A stretch of 64,000 nucleotides of DNA from Psychrobacillus sp042944905. GTDB lineage: Bacteria; Bacillota; Bacilli; Bacillales_A; Planococcaceae. The notes beneath the pieces were generated by a model. The model ran no database searches. It saw nothing but the letters and a program-made list of their open reading frames with translations, and was not told the origin of the DNA. Each line of letters opens with the position of its first letter. Positions within the stretch are counted from its first letter, which is position 1. A program made the position numbers and the translations under genes. Shown here piece by piece: positions 17,800 through 26,481 of the stretch. The stretch is taken from contig NZ_CP168496.1 of NCBI RefSeq assembly GCF_042944905.1, positions 3,782,001-3,846,000 of the forward strand, read 5' to 3'.

Positions 17800-18333
17800 T
17801 TATATTTTCGTTACTTGAACGAAGTCTAATTCCATATTTGTTTCTCGTCCAAACATATCTACAGAAACAGTTACTTTGCCTTTAGTAGAGTCGATTAATT
17901 CTACTTTCCCTTGGAAATGAGCAAACGGCCCTTCTAATACTTCAACCAATTCGCCTACCGCGAAGTCTACTTCTACTCTTGCTTCATTACTACCCATTTG
18001 CTTCAACATAGACTGCACTTCTTCAGGAGCTAAAGGTGTTGGTTTTGTTCCTCCACCTGAAGAACCCAGGAATCCAGTTACCCCTGGAGTATTTCTTACA
18101 ACATACCAAGCGTCATCTGTCATAATCAGTTCCACGAATACGTACCCAGGGAAAGTTTTTCTCGAAACGACACGTTTTTTTCCATCTTTAAAATCCGTTT
18201 CTTCCTGTTCAGGGATATATACTCGGAAAATTTTATCTGACATCCCCATTGTTTCTACACGCTTTTCTAAGTTTGCTTTTACTTTATTTTCATACCCAGA
18301 GTAAGTATGAACGACATACCAATTTTTTTCCAT
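17800..18333 (-). CDS. nusG: transcription elongation and antitermination factor NusG
   Basis: NusG (177 aa) binds the RNA polymerase clamp and modulates pausing and elongation; in Bacillus it also promotes pausing at defined sites. The N-terminal NGN domain begins MEKNWYVVHTYSGYENKVK and contains FPGYVFVELIMTDDAWYVVRNTPGVTGF near residues 65-92. The C-terminal KOW domain carries VLEGPFAHFQGKVELID. Length is typical. It follows secE by about 100 bp, with a hairpin terminator in the gap that may uncouple the two. Confidence 0.97.
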   Translation of the reverse strand: MEKNWYVVHTYSGYENKVKANLEKRVETMGMSDKIFRVYIPEQEETDFKDGKKRVVSRKTFPGYVFVELIMTDDAWYVVRNTPGVTGFLGSSGGGTKPTPLAPEEVQSMLKQMGSNEARVEVDFAVGELVEVLEGPFAHFQGKVELIDSTKGKVTVSVDMFGRETNMELDFVQVTKI

Positions 18334-18375
18334 AGCTGTAGGACTGATCGTCCTTCCCTCCTTTTCTTAGACAAA

Positions 18376-18412
18376 TGAAAAAACCCGTTCGTTTAGTAAG
18401 ACGGGCTATTTT
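18376..18412 (-). terminator. hairpin terminator between secE and nusG
   Basis: AGCCCGT pairs with ACGGGTT around CTTACTAAACGA on the minus strand and is followed by TTTTTC. It lies between the secE stop and the nusG ribosome site and could attenuate transcription into nusG. Confidence 0.65.
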
Positions 18413-18436
18413 CAAAAAATATTTACAAAATGCATT

Positions 18437-18622
18437 TTATAAATCCAAATACCAACGGAAAAGTTGAGAAATCCCTAAATCTACTAAACCAAAGAATACA
18501 GCCATAACTATCACTGTCGCTAGTACGACAACTGTATATCTTGTAAGCTCTTTCCTTCTAGGCCAACTTACTTTTCTCATTTCAGACATTACATTTTTAA
18601 AAAATCCTCCAACATTAGCCAT
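18437..18622 (-). CDS. secE: preprotein translocase subunit SecE
   Basis: Short single-span SecE (61 aa), the stabilising subunit of the SecYEG protein export channel. It has the conserved amphipathic helix NVMSEMRKVSWPRRKELTRY near residue 10, followed by one hydrophobic membrane span (VVVLATVIVMAVFFGLVDL). This is the usual short Gram-positive form. It is encoded between rpmG and nusG as in Bacillus. Confidence 0.96.
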   Translation of the reverse strand: MANVGGFFKNVMSEMRKVSWPRRKELTRYTVVVLATVIVMAVFFGLVDLGISQLFRWYLDL

Positions 18623-18665
18623 CTTAGCTAAACCTCCATACGGAAAATCTATCTTATTTACATAC

Positions 18666-18815
18666 TCACAACGTTTGTTTGTGAAGTGTATGTGCGTTAC
18701 AATGCGTACAATACTTTTTTCGTTCTATACGTATAGATGCACTCTCTTTTGATGTATTAACCGTATAATTTCGGTGACCACATTGTGTACAACTCAAGAC
18801 AATTTTCTTAGTCAT
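18666..18815 (-). CDS. rpmG: 50S ribosomal protein L33
   Basis: A 49-aa protein starting MTKKIVLSCTQCGHRNY and ending TLHKQTL. Two CxxC pairs (CTQC near residue 9 and CTHC near residue 36) mark the zinc-binding form of L33. The gene is too short for many ORF callers but sits exactly where rpmGB lies in B. subtilis, between sigH and secE, with a GGTGAG ribosome site. Loss of one L33 copy is usually tolerated, and zinc-free paralogues may exist elsewhere. Confidence 0.9.
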   Translation of the reverse strand: MTKKIVLSCTQCGHRNYTVNTSKESASIRIERKKYCTHCNAHTLHKQTL

Positions 18816-18891
18816 TTTCTCACCTTTTTGGCGTTTAAGTCTTTTTAAAGATTATCATCTTACATAAACTGTGTCAACAGAATCCCAGTGT

Positions 18892-19536
18892 TTATACATA
18901 ATTACTACCAATCTCCATATAACGCTCTAATTTTCGTTTCACTCTTTGAAGCGCATTATCAATTGATTTCACATGTCTATTCAACTCTTCTGAAATCTCT
19001 TGGTAAGACTGCCCATCTAAATATAACACAAGCACTTGTTGCTCCAGTTCACTTAAAATCTCCGTCATTTTCTCTTCCATACTATTATAATCTTCCCGAT
19101 TTATAATTAACTCTTCTGGGTCATCTATTACCGAACCAGCAATCATGTCCATCAAAGTTCGGTCAGATTCTTCATCATAGATAGGTTTATCTAATGATAC
19201 ATATGAGTTTAGAGGAATATGCTTTTGACGAGTTGCAGTTTTAATAGCTGTAATAATTTGTCGAGTAATGCATAACTCGGCGAACGCTCGGAAAGATGCT
19301 AGCTTTTCTTCCTTAAAATCTCTAATTGCTTTATATAATCCAATCATGCCTTCTTGGTGAATATCTTCTCTGTCAGCGCCAATTAAAAAGTAGGATCTGC
19401 CTTTCATACGAACGAACGAGCGGTACTTCGTTATTAAATAATCTAGTGCTTCAGTGTTCCCTTGATGAACCATCTCTACAAGTTCCTCATCTTGTAAACT
19501 ATCCAATTGTTGTAGATTATGTTCCGCCTTTTCCAA
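18892..19536 (-). CDS. sigH: RNA polymerase sigma-H factor
   Basis: Sigma-H (about 214 aa) directs early stationary-phase and sporulation genes such as spo0A and spoIIA. Region 2 includes ALDYLITKYRSFVRMKGRSY and DREDIHQEGMIGLYKAIRDF near residues 30-75; region 4 contains SYQEISEELNRHVKSIDNAL near residue 178. The start is taken as TTG (MEKAEHNLQQ), which has AGAGGTGA 5 nt upstream; the GTG three codons earlier overlaps that site. Its position between rae1 and rpmG matches Bacillus. It implies a sporulating lineage. Confidence 0.95.
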   Translation of the reverse strand: MEKAEHNLQQLDSLQDEELVEMVHQGNTEALDYLITKYRSFVRMKGRSYFLIGADREDIHQEGMIGLYKAIRDFKEEKLASFRAFAELCITRQIITAIKTATRQKHIPLNSYVSLDKPIYDEESDRTLMDMIAGSVIDDPEELIINREDYNSMEEKMTEILSELEQQVLVLYLDGQSYQEISEELNRHVKSIDNALQRVKRKLERYMEIGSNYV

Positions 19537-19606
19537 TGAAGTCACCTCTGCAATATACGAATATATATAACAAGTATACAGGAAGAAAATTTACAGCGTC
19601 AATGCA

Positions 19607-20116
19607 TCATTTCATTCCTCTTCGCCATTTTTCGAAAATTTCTGCAACTTCCTCTGTTAAAGGTATCTTAGAAGTTGGTTTGTTTTCTTGGATACGCCTC
19701 ACATTTTTCGTAATATTCGATGAAATAGAAGCCATTTCGATTTCAAATTCTCGGGCAGATTTTCTTAATGCACCTTGTCCAAAAACTACTCTTTGCTCTG
19801 TCATATCGGAAGTCGCTACGTGAATTTGAACTCTTCTACTACTTAACTCCTGCGTGAGCTTTTCAATTCGTTCATCTGCTGTCTCATTTTCACGAGTAAA
19901 TATTACCTCTACATCATTTTGCCTCTGTTTGTTTTCTACTCCCGGAACTAGATGTGCATCAAAAACCACAATCACTCGAATACCTGTAAATGCTTTATAT
20001 TCTGCCATTAGTTCAATTAGTCGGTCTCTCGCGTCTAAAAGTTTGTCGCTTTTTAATAATCTTAATTCATTCCATGCGCCGATGATATTATAGCCATCGA
20101 CAAGTAGGATCTGCAT
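19607..20116 (-). CDS. rae1: ribosome-associated NYN/PIN-like endoribonuclease Rae1 (YacP)
   Basis: Protein of 169 aa matching B. subtilis Rae1/YacP, an endoribonuclease that enters the ribosomal A site and cleaves certain mRNAs. The N-terminus MQILLVDGYNIIGAWNEL and VIVVFDAHLVPG near residue 50 carry the acidic residues typical of the NYN/PIN fold, with a further acidic patch in TSDMTEQRVVFGQGA near residue 105. The start follows AAAGG just after the rlmB stop; a longer frame that overlaps rlmB is rejected. It is co-transcribed with rlmB and mrnC. Confidence 0.88.
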   Translation of the reverse strand: MQILLVDGYNIIGAWNELRLLKSDKLLDARDRLIELMAEYKAFTGIRVIVVFDAHLVPGVENKQRQNDVEVIFTRENETADERIEKLTQELSSRRVQIHVATSDMTEQRVVFGQGALRKSAREFEIEMASISSNITKNVRRIQENKPTSKIPLTEEVAEIFEKWRRGMK

Positions 20117-20120
20117 CTGT

Positions 20121-20891
20121 TTAGCCTTTAAGCGGACGTCTAACACGCAATACTTCGTATAAAAGTATTGCGGTAGCAACAGACGCATTTAAACTTGTCA
20201 CATGACCGACCATCGGCAAATGGTATAAGAAGTCACACTTATCTTTTAATAAACGACTCATACCTTTTCCTTCACTACCAATAATAAGTGCTAGCGGAAG
20301 TGTTGCATCCATATTTCGATAGTCCGTTGATTTTGCTGCATCTGTTCCCGCAATCCAAACACCACGTGTTTTTAACTCATCCACTGTTTGCGCTAAGTTG
20401 CCGGCACGATATACAGGGATATGCTCTATGGCACCTGTTGATGCCTTTGCAACCACCGCCGTTAGCCCTACAGCTCGTCTTTTCGGAATAATGATCCCGT
20501 GCGCTCCAACTGCATCTGCTGTACGCATAATGGAACCAAGATTATGCGGGTCTTCAATTTCATCTAAAATAATAAAAAGAGGATCCTCTTGTTTACTAGC
20601 TGCTAGTTCAAACAAATCATCTAGTTCTGCGTAACGGTAAGCTGCAACTGAAGCAACAATTCCTTGATGATTTGCATCCGTTAAGTTATCCAACTTCTTT
20701 TTCGGAACAAATTGAACGATAATACCCGCTTCTTTTGCTAATTGAATAATTTCATTTACTCCACTTTTTTGTATACCTTCCGCAATCCATACCTTGTTCA
20801 TATCTCTCCCGGAACGTAACGCTTCGACTACAGGGTTTTTCCCTGCGATAATCTCACCTGTTTGTTCTGTTTGTTCTGTTTGTTCTGTCAT
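20121..20891 (-). CDS. rlmB: 23S rRNA (guanosine-2'-O)-methyltransferase RlmB-type (SpoU family)
   Basis: SpoU/TrmH-family 2'-O-ribose methyltransferase (256 aa). The three family motifs are present: LDEIEDPHNLGSIMRTAD near residue 110, LALIIGSEGKGMSRL near residue 205 and SLNASVATAILLYEVLR near residue 233. An N-terminal substrate-binding domain (AGKNPVVEALRSG) precedes them. The first residues form a simple TEQTEQTEQT repeat encoded by a 9-nt unit, perhaps variable in length. It starts one base after the mrnC stop. The exact rRNA site is inferred from the family. Confidence 0.93.
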   Translation of the reverse strand: MTEQTEQTEQTGEIIAGKNPVVEALRSGRDMNKVWIAEGIQKSGVNEIIQLAKEAGIIVQFVPKKKLDNLTDANHQGIVASVAAYRYAELDDLFELAASKQEDPLFIILDEIEDPHNLGSIMRTADAVGAHGIIIPKRRAVGLTAVVAKASTGAIEHIPVYRAGNLAQTVDELKTRGVWIAGTDAAKSTDYRNMDATLPLALIIGSEGKGMSRLLKDKCDFLYHLPMVGHVTSLNASVATAILLYEVLRVRRPLKG

Positions 20892-21311
20892 TTACTTTTT
20901 CTCCCCTTTCTGTGCGTCGATAAATTCAATGGAGAATTGCAGCAACTCCTGCAACCGCTCTTTTTGTTCACTTAAATATAAACTCCCTATCACCGCTTCA
21001 AACGCCGTACTATAATGATATGTTTGAACATCTGTGTTTTTTGGTACAGTACCAGACTTTGCATTTCGACCTCTTCTTAATACAGCTTCTTCTTCTTCAG
21101 TCAGAAACTGAGTGTTTAAAAGTTCTCTAACAATTGTTGCTTGCGCTTTTGCTGATACATAGTTTGTAGCCTCTCTATGCAAGATATTAGGTTTTACACG
21201 ACCCGAACGAATGAGATGCTCACGAACAACTTGCTCTAACACAGCATCTCCCATATATGCTAAAGCTAAAGAGTTTAGTTGTTTTACATCAGAAAGTTTA
21301 AAATTACTCAC
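20892..21311 (-). CDS. mrnC: Mini-ribonuclease III
   Basis: Mini-RNase III (139 aa) has the RNase III catalytic domain without a dsRNA-binding domain and matures 23S rRNA ends in Bacillus. The domain signature LNSLALAYMGDAVLEQVVRE near residue 12 contains the catalytic acidic residues, and FEAVIGSLYLSEQKERL near residue 105 the second acidic pair. It follows cysS by 4 bp and abuts rlmB, the same arrangement as B. subtilis. Confidence 0.94.
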   Translation of the reverse strand: MSNFKLSDVKQLNSLALAYMGDAVLEQVVREHLIRSGRVKPNILHREATNYVSAKAQATIVRELLNTQFLTEEEEAVLRRGRNAKSGTVPKNTDVQTYHYSTAFEAVIGSLYLSEQKERLQELLQFSIEFIDAQKGEKK

Positions 21312-21315
21312 AACT

Positions 21316-22716
21316 TTACCCTCTTTTCCATCGGATACCTTGCGCAGTATCTTCTAAAATAATATTCAAGTCTTTTAATTGATCTCTGATTTCATCTGCT
21401 CGCGCAAAATTGCGATCTTGTCTCGCTTCATTACGCTCTTCGATTAACGCATCGATATCTTCATCCAATACTTCTTTCTCTTGTTTTAGAGGAAGCCCTA
21501 AAACAGATGTTAATTCATCAAAAATCATTAGGAATCGATTTAACACAAGTTCAGAAGTTTGTTTTTCGAGCAAATACGTATTTGCAAGCTTAGATAGTTC
21601 AAATACTGCAGCAATTCCGTTCGCGGTGTTGAAATCATCATCCATAGCGGTAATAAATTGGCCTTTCACTTCTTCGATTTTCTGTAGCCAAATATCATTG
21701 TGATCTCCTAAATCAGCAGTCGCATGTAAGCGATGCAACACATTAGCATAAGAAGTTCGAATTCTTTCAAGACCAGCTTTCGCTTGTTCTACTAGATCTC
21801 CAGCGTAGTTAATCGGATGACGATAATGCACACTTAACATGAACAACCTTAATATTTGCGGATCAATTTGCTGACGGATATCGTTAACTAACACAAAGTT
21901 TCCAAGTGATTTAGACATCTTTTCATTATCAATATTAATATAACCATTGTGCATCCAATATCTCGCAAAGGTTTTTCCAGTTCTTGCTTCTGATTGCGCA
22001 ATTTCATTTTCATGATGAGGGAAAGTTAAATCTTGGCCACCCGCATGAATATCAATTGTGTCTCCCAGAATCTCACGTGCCATTACCGAGCACTCAATAT
22101 GCCAACCTGGGCGTCCTTTCCCCCAAGGGCTTTCCCAGAAAATTTCTCCTGGTTTGGCTGCTTTCCATAACGCAAAATCAAGCGCATCCTCTTTTTTTTC
22201 ACCTGTTTCAATACGTGCCCCAACTTTTAAATCATCTACTGATTGATGAGAAAGCTTACCATACCCATCAAATTTTCTTGTGCGGTAATACACATCTCCC
22301 TGGGATTCATATGCATACCCTTTTTCTTCTAACACTTTAATAAACTCTATAATTTCAGTCATATGATCCGTTACTCGAGGATGCGAGTCTGCTCTACTGC
22401 AACCTAATGCTTCCACATCTGCAAAATATGCGTTTATGAAACGATCTGTTAAGTCGGAAACGTCTTCTCCGAGTTCATTTGCCGCCTTAATAATTTTGTC
22501 ATCTACATCGGTAAAGTTTGATACATATGTCACGTCATAACCACGATATTCTAAATATTTCCTTACCGTATCGTACACGATTACAGGTCGGGCGTTCCCG
22601 ATATGAATGTAGTTATATACAGTTGGTCCACATACATACATTTTCACCTTTCCCTCTTCCATTGGCACAAAGGGTTCTTTTTCACGTTTTAATGTATTAA
22701 AAATTTGAATTGCCAT
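21316..22716 (-). CDS. cysS: cysteinyl-tRNA synthetase
   Basis: Class I aminoacyl-tRNA synthetase (466 aa) charging tRNA-Cys. It has the nucleotide-binding PTVYNYIHIGNARP near residue 31 (with zinc ligand Cys29), the zinc-site GWHIECSVMAREILG near residue 204, HENEIAQSEA near residue 235 and the KMSKS loop EKMSKSLGNF near residue 267. Length is standard. Its start overlaps the end of cysE by 20 bp, so translation is coupled, and both are controlled by the upstream cysteine T-box. Confidence 0.98.
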   Translation of the reverse strand: MAIQIFNTLKREKEPFVPMEEGKVKMYVCGPTVYNYIHIGNARPVIVYDTVRKYLEYRGYDVTYVSNFTDVDDKIIKAANELGEDVSDLTDRFINAYFADVEALGCSRADSHPRVTDHMTEIIEFIKVLEEKGYAYESQGDVYYRTRKFDGYGKLSHQSVDDLKVGARIETGEKKEDALDFALWKAAKPGEIFWESPWGKGRPGWHIECSVMAREILGDTIDIHAGGQDLTFPHHENEIAQSEARTGKTFARYWMHNGYINIDNEKMSKSLGNFVLVNDIRQQIDPQILRLFMLSVHYRHPINYAGDLVEQAKAGLERIRTSYANVLHRLHATADLGDHNDIWLQKIEEVKGQFITAMDDDFNTANGIAAVFELSKLANTYLLEKQTSELVLNRFLMIFDELTSVLGLPLKQEKEVLDEDIDALIEERNEARQDRNFARADEIRDQLKDLNIILEDTAQGIRWKRG

Positions 22717-23368
22717 ACTTTTTTATCTCCTTTTCTTTTACAAGTCTCTCTATTTCTTCTTGTAACGCTTTAATTTCATTTTCCATCTTTTTGCATCTAT
22801 CAGCAAAAGGATCTGGTAGATCTTGATGATTTAAATTCCGCTTCAATTTCACACCATTTTGAATAACGACTACACCAGGAATACCAACAACTGTCGAGTT
22901 TATCGGAACATCCTTTAATACGACAGAACCTGCTCCCACTTTACTATTTTCTCCAATTGTAATGGATCCTAAAACCTTTGCACCTGTTGCAACTAGGACG
23001 TTATTGGCAAGGGTGGGATGTCTTTTTCCTTTTTCCTTTCCTGTCCCCCCCAATGTAACCCCTTGATAAATTGTACAATCTTCTCCAATTTCACAAGTTT
23101 CACCAATAACTACACCCATTCCATGGTCAATAAAAAATCGTCTACCAATTTTAGCACCTGGATGAATTTCAATTCCTGTGAAAAAACGGCTAATTTGCGA
23201 AATGATACGTGCAAAGAAGAATAGTTTCTTTTTATAAAATGCATGGGCAATTCGATGACTCCAAATAGCATGTAAACCGGAGTATGTTAAAACCACTTCT
23301 AGCATACTTGTTGCGGCAGGATCTTGTTCAAACACAACGGCTATATCTTCCTTCATTCGTTCAAACAT
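22697..23368 (-). CDS. cysE: serine O-acetyltransferase
   Basis: CysE (223 aa) makes O-acetylserine from serine and acetyl-CoA, the first step of cysteine synthesis. The C-terminal half is a left-handed beta-helix of hexapeptide repeats (IHPGAKIGRRFFIDHGMGVV, IGETCEIGEDCTIYQGVTLG), with catalytic His in DHGMGVVIG near residue 92. It is the first gene behind the cysteine T-box, with AAAGGAGAG as ribosome site, and overlaps cysS. Cysteine-tRNA depletion should raise both cysteine synthesis and charging. Confidence 0.97.
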   Translation of the reverse strand: MFERMKEDIAVVFEQDPAATSMLEVVLTYSGLHAIWSHRIAHAFYKKKLFFFARIISQISRFFTGIEIHPGAKIGRRFFIDHGMGVVIGETCEIGEDCTIYQGVTLGGTGKEKGKRHPTLANNVLVATGAKVLGSITIGENSKVGAGSVVLKDVPINSTVVGIPGVVVIQNGVKLKRNLNHQDLPDPFADRCKKMENEIKALQEEIERLVKEKEIKKYGNSNF

Positions 23369-23389
23369 CCGTATCTCTCCTTTGGAAAA

Positions 23390-23692
23390 AAAATAAAAAA
23401 GCGTCTCTGTCTATTAAAAATAGACAGAGACGCTTTAGGCGCGGTTCCACTCTGATTGAAAAGGCAAATAAAACACCTTTTCCACTTAGCATCTTTAACG
23501 CAGATGATACGTCCAGCCTACTCGTACGTTCGGCATGGCACTCTGAGGTGCATTTCAGTAACTCATTGGTTCAGACCACTTTCAGCCGGTGATGGTCCTC
23601 TCTAAAGAACGTGCGTTACTTACTTATCCTCTTCTTAGCTTCTTATAGCTTCCGTTTGGAATTTGTATCCTCATTTTCACACCTAATTACAG
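23390..23692 (-). promoter_or_regulatory. cysteine-specific T-box riboswitch
   Basis: The gltX-cysE gap is a T-box leader. The conserved T-box sequence AGAGTGGAACCGCG lies on the minus strand at about 23437-23452, followed by the terminator AAAGCGTCTCTGTC...GACAGAGACGCTTTTTT (23393-23436). Upstream, the specifier-loop context GAAATGCACC contains the TGC codon for cysteine (23550-23552), matching downstream cysE and cysS. Stem I elements AGAGAGGACCATCACCGG and GGCTGAAAG are also recognisable. Uncharged tRNA-Cys is expected to stabilise the antiterminator. Confidence 0.93.
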
Positions 23693-23703
23693 GAAAGTCA
23701 ATC

Positions 23704-25167
23704 TTATTGTTTTGCGTATTTAGCCACTCGAGCAATTACTTTTTCTTTTCCGATTAGGCTGATTGCATCCGCTAACTCAGGACCGTGCGTCTGACCAGTT
23801 GTCACTACTCGGATTGGCATAAATAGATTTTTTCCTTTATGACCTGTTTCTTTTTGAACTGCTTTTATAGCCCCTTTAATATCAGCTGCTTCAAATGTTT
23901 CTAAAGATTCTAATTGCGTTTTAAATGCAGCCATAACTTCAGGAACTTGTTCACCTGCTAATACTTCTGCTGCTTCTTCAGTATATGCAATTTCATGATC
24001 AAAGAACTGAGAAGATAATTCAACAATTTCAGCACCGAAACTCATTTGATCATGGTAAAGAGCGATCAATTTTGTTGCCCATATATGCTCTTCAGCGGAT
24101 AATTCTACTGGAAGAAGTTCTGCTTTTTGTAAGTGTGGGAGTGCAAGTTCAACAACTTTTTCAAGTGGTAATTGTTTAATATATTGATTGTTCATCCACG
24201 TTAACTTTTGTTTATCAAACATAGAAGGTGATTTAGATAAACGATTGACATCAAAGATATTAATAAATTCCTCTTTCGAGAAAATTTCATCTTCGCCTTC
24301 AGGAGACCAGCCTAAAAGTGCAAAGAAGTTGAACATTGCTTCAGGTAAGTAACCAAGATCTTTGTATTGAGTGACAAATTGAATAATTGACTCATCACGT
24401 TTCGATAGCTTTTTACGACTTTCATTAATAATTAAGGTCATATGTCCGTACTTCGGATATTCCCATCCAAATGCGTCAAATACCATTAATTGTTTTGGTG
24501 TATTAGATAGATGTTCTTCTCCACGGAATACATGTGAAATCTTCATAAAGTAGTCATCTAATACTACCGCATAGTTATAAGTTGGGATTCCATTTGCTTT
24601 AACAAGTACCCAATCTCCAACATCTTTCGATTCAAATGTAACCGAACCACGAACTAAATCCTCAAATGTGTATGTTACGTTTTCTGGTACACCCATACGA
24701 ATTGTAAATGGCAAACCTGCAGCTTCTTTTACTTGTACTTCTTCAACTGATAAATGGCGACATTTCCCATTATACATAGGGGCTGCTACACCTTTTTCTC
24801 TTTGCACTTCACGATCAGCTTCTAATTCCTCTGACGTACAGAAACATTTATAGGCATGCCCGTTTGCTAGCATTTCTTCCGCATGCTTAGTGTAAATATC
24901 CAGGCGTTCCATTTGGCGATACGGTGCAAAAGGTCCACCAATATCAACAGATTCATCGTATTCGATACCTAACCATTTTAAGTTTTCGAGCTGCGATAAT
25001 TCGCCGCCTTCTACATTACGTTCAATATCTGTATCCTCGATACGAACAATAAACTTCCCATTATGATGGCGTGCGTATAAATAGTTAAATAATGCTGTAC
25101 GTGCTCCTCCAATATGTAAAAAACCCGTTGGACTTGGTGCGTATCGTACGCGAACTTCTTGTGTCAT
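23704..25167 (-). CDS. gltX: glutamyl-tRNA synthetase
   Basis: Class I synthetase (487 aa) charging tRNA-Glu and, in Bacillus-type organisms that use the amidotransferase route, also mischarging tRNA-Gln. The HIGH-like motif is GFLHIGGARTALFNYLYA near residue 15, and the KMSKS equivalent is KLSKRDES near residue 254. A Cys-rich stretch around KCFCTSEE...YNGKCRH (residues 108-138) is the usual zinc site. It lies between ispF and the T-box of cysE with AGGAGGATA as ribosome site. Confidence 0.97.
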   Translation of the reverse strand: MTQEVRVRYAPSPTGFLHIGGARTALFNYLYARHHNGKFIVRIEDTDIERNVEGGELSQLENLKWLGIEYDESVDIGGPFAPYRQMERLDIYTKHAEEMLANGHAYKCFCTSEELEADREVQREKGVAAPMYNGKCRHLSVEEVQVKEAAGLPFTIRMGVPENVTYTFEDLVRGSVTFESKDVGDWVLVKANGIPTYNYAVVLDDYFMKISHVFRGEEHLSNTPKQLMVFDAFGWEYPKYGHMTLIINESRKKLSKRDESIIQFVTQYKDLGYLPEAMFNFFALLGWSPEGEDEIFSKEEFINIFDVNRLSKSPSMFDKQKLTWMNNQYIKQLPLEKVVELALPHLQKAELLPVELSAEEHIWATKLIALYHDQMSFGAEIVELSSQFFDHEIAYTEEAAEVLAGEQVPEVMAAFKTQLESLETFEAADIKGAIKAVQKETGHKGKNLFMPIRVVTTGQTHGPELADAISLIGKEKVIARVAKYAKQ

Positions 25168-25237
25168 TGTAATATCCTCCTAGTTTTCGAGCATGTAAAC
25201 TTTATTTATTTTACCACTGCTTCCTTGCTTTTTAAAG

Positions 25238-25717
25238 TTAGTCTTTCTTTACAAGTAAAATAGTTGCCATCGAAGCTATACCTTCTTCTCGACCTGTAAA
25301 CCCTAACTTTTCAGTAGTTGTAGCTTTTACATTCACTTGTGTTACATCTGCTTGAAGTAACTCCGCTACACGCGCACGAATCACTTCAATATGAGGAGCC
25401 ATTTTCGGCTTTTGGGCAATAATTGTACAATCTATATTCCCTAATTTGTACCCTCGATCATCCACAAGTTTCCAAATGTATTCAAGTAATTTCGCCGAAT
25501 CCGCATCTTTAAAATCTGGATCGGTATCAGGGAAGTGTCTCCCAATATCTCCTTCTCCTATTGCTCCTAGAGCTGCATCTGTAATCGTATGGAGCAACAC
25601 ATCTGCATCCGAATGTCCAATAAGCCCTCTCTCATAAGGAATTGTAATTCCTCCAATAATTAACGGGCGATTATCTGCAAATTCATGTACATCAAACCCT
25701 TGACCAACTCGTATCAT
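25238..25717 (-). CDS. ispF: 2-C-methyl-D-erythritol 2,4-cyclodiphosphate synthase
   Basis: IspF (159 aa) catalyses the cyclisation step of the methylerythritol phosphate isoprenoid pathway. It has the metal-binding DVHEF near residue 9, GHSDADVLLHTITDAALGA near residue 34 and the C-terminal TTEKLGFTGREEGI near residue 132. It starts 4 bp after ispD, and the two enzymes act at separate steps of the same pathway. The ispD-ispF order is conserved in Bacillus. Confidence 0.97.
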   Translation of the reverse strand: MIRVGQGFDVHEFADNRPLIIGGITIPYERGLIGHSDADVLLHTITDAALGAIGEGDIGRHFPDTDPDFKDADSAKLLEYIWKLVDDRGYKLGNIDCTIIAQKPKMAPHIEVIRARVAELLQADVTQVNVKATTTEKLGFTGREEGIASMATILLVKKD

Positions 25718-25721
25718 TTTA

Positions 25722-26408
25722 TTAATCCCCCTGCTTATGTTTGTTTAATATTACTTCCCCCAAAAGAAGATCTTCTTTTGTCGTCATCTTTACATTATCA
25801 TACGTACTTTCCACGATGTGCACTTGCTCTCCTAGACGTTCGACAAGCATCGCTTCATCTGTACCCAAAAAGCAATCTTTGTCCGCAAGACGCTCAGCTT
25901 TTTCTAATAGTGCATACTGAAAAGCTTGTGGCGTTTGGATAACCCATAAACTTTCCCGATCCACCGTTTCTTGAATTATACCATTTTCTACTTTTTTCAT
26001 TGTATCCTTTGCACGAACTGCCGCTACTGCTGCTCCCGATTCCTCGGCAGTTTGGACAAGTTGATGAATAACTACTTGTTTAATAAAAGGTCTTGCCGCA
26101 TCATGCACAAGTACAATGCCTTGGTCTGGAGAGGATTTTAGACAAGCGTATACACTATGCTGTCTCTCTGCTCCGCCTTCTGTAATAGCGACCACTTTCG
26201 TAATATGATGCTTTATCAACATCTGCTCAATAAATGTTTGTTCTTCTTTTTTTACTGCCAATACGATAGATTTACACTTCGAATCTTGCTCAAAAACACG
26301 CAAAGTATGTATTAAAATAGGAATCTGTCTCAATTCTAAAAACAGTTTATTTTGACCTGCTCCCATGCGCTTTCCACTACCTGCTGCAGGTAATAACACC
26401 GTATACAT
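25722..26408 (-). CDS. ispD: 2-C-methyl-D-erythritol 4-phosphate cytidylyltransferase
   Basis: IspD (228 aa) transfers CMP to methylerythritol phosphate. It opens with the nucleotidyltransferase loop LLPAAGSGKRMGAGQNK and contains VLVHDAARPFI near residue 100 and TDEAMLVERLG near residue 185. The start ATG is 9 nt after AGGAGGAG; a TTG one codon earlier is also possible. A hairpin terminator after yacL lies immediately upstream, so ispD may rely on readthrough or its own promoter. Confidence 0.96.
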   Translation of the reverse strand: MYTVLLPAAGSGKRMGAGQNKLFLELRQIPILIHTLRVFEQDSKCKSIVLAVKKEEQTFIEQMLIKHHITKVVAITEGGAERQHSVYACLKSSPDQGIVLVHDAARPFIKQVVIHQLVQTAEESGAAVAAVRAKDTMKKVENGIIQETVDRESLWVIQTPQAFQYALLEKAERLADKDCFLGTDEAMLVERLGEQVHIVESTYDNVKMTTKEDLLLGEVILNKHKQGD

Positions 26409-26442
26409 CAAATACTTCTCCTCCTGTTACCAATAGAAAAAG

Positions 26443-26480
26443 GGCGTTCTCCTACTAAATATTAGGAAACTACCCCTTCC
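26443..26480 (-). terminator. hairpin terminator between yacL and ispD
   Basis: AGGGGTAGTTTCCTA pairs imperfectly with TAGGAGAACGCCCT on the minus strand, followed by TTTTTC. It lies directly after the yacL stop. Confidence 0.6.
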
Positions 26481-26481
26481 A

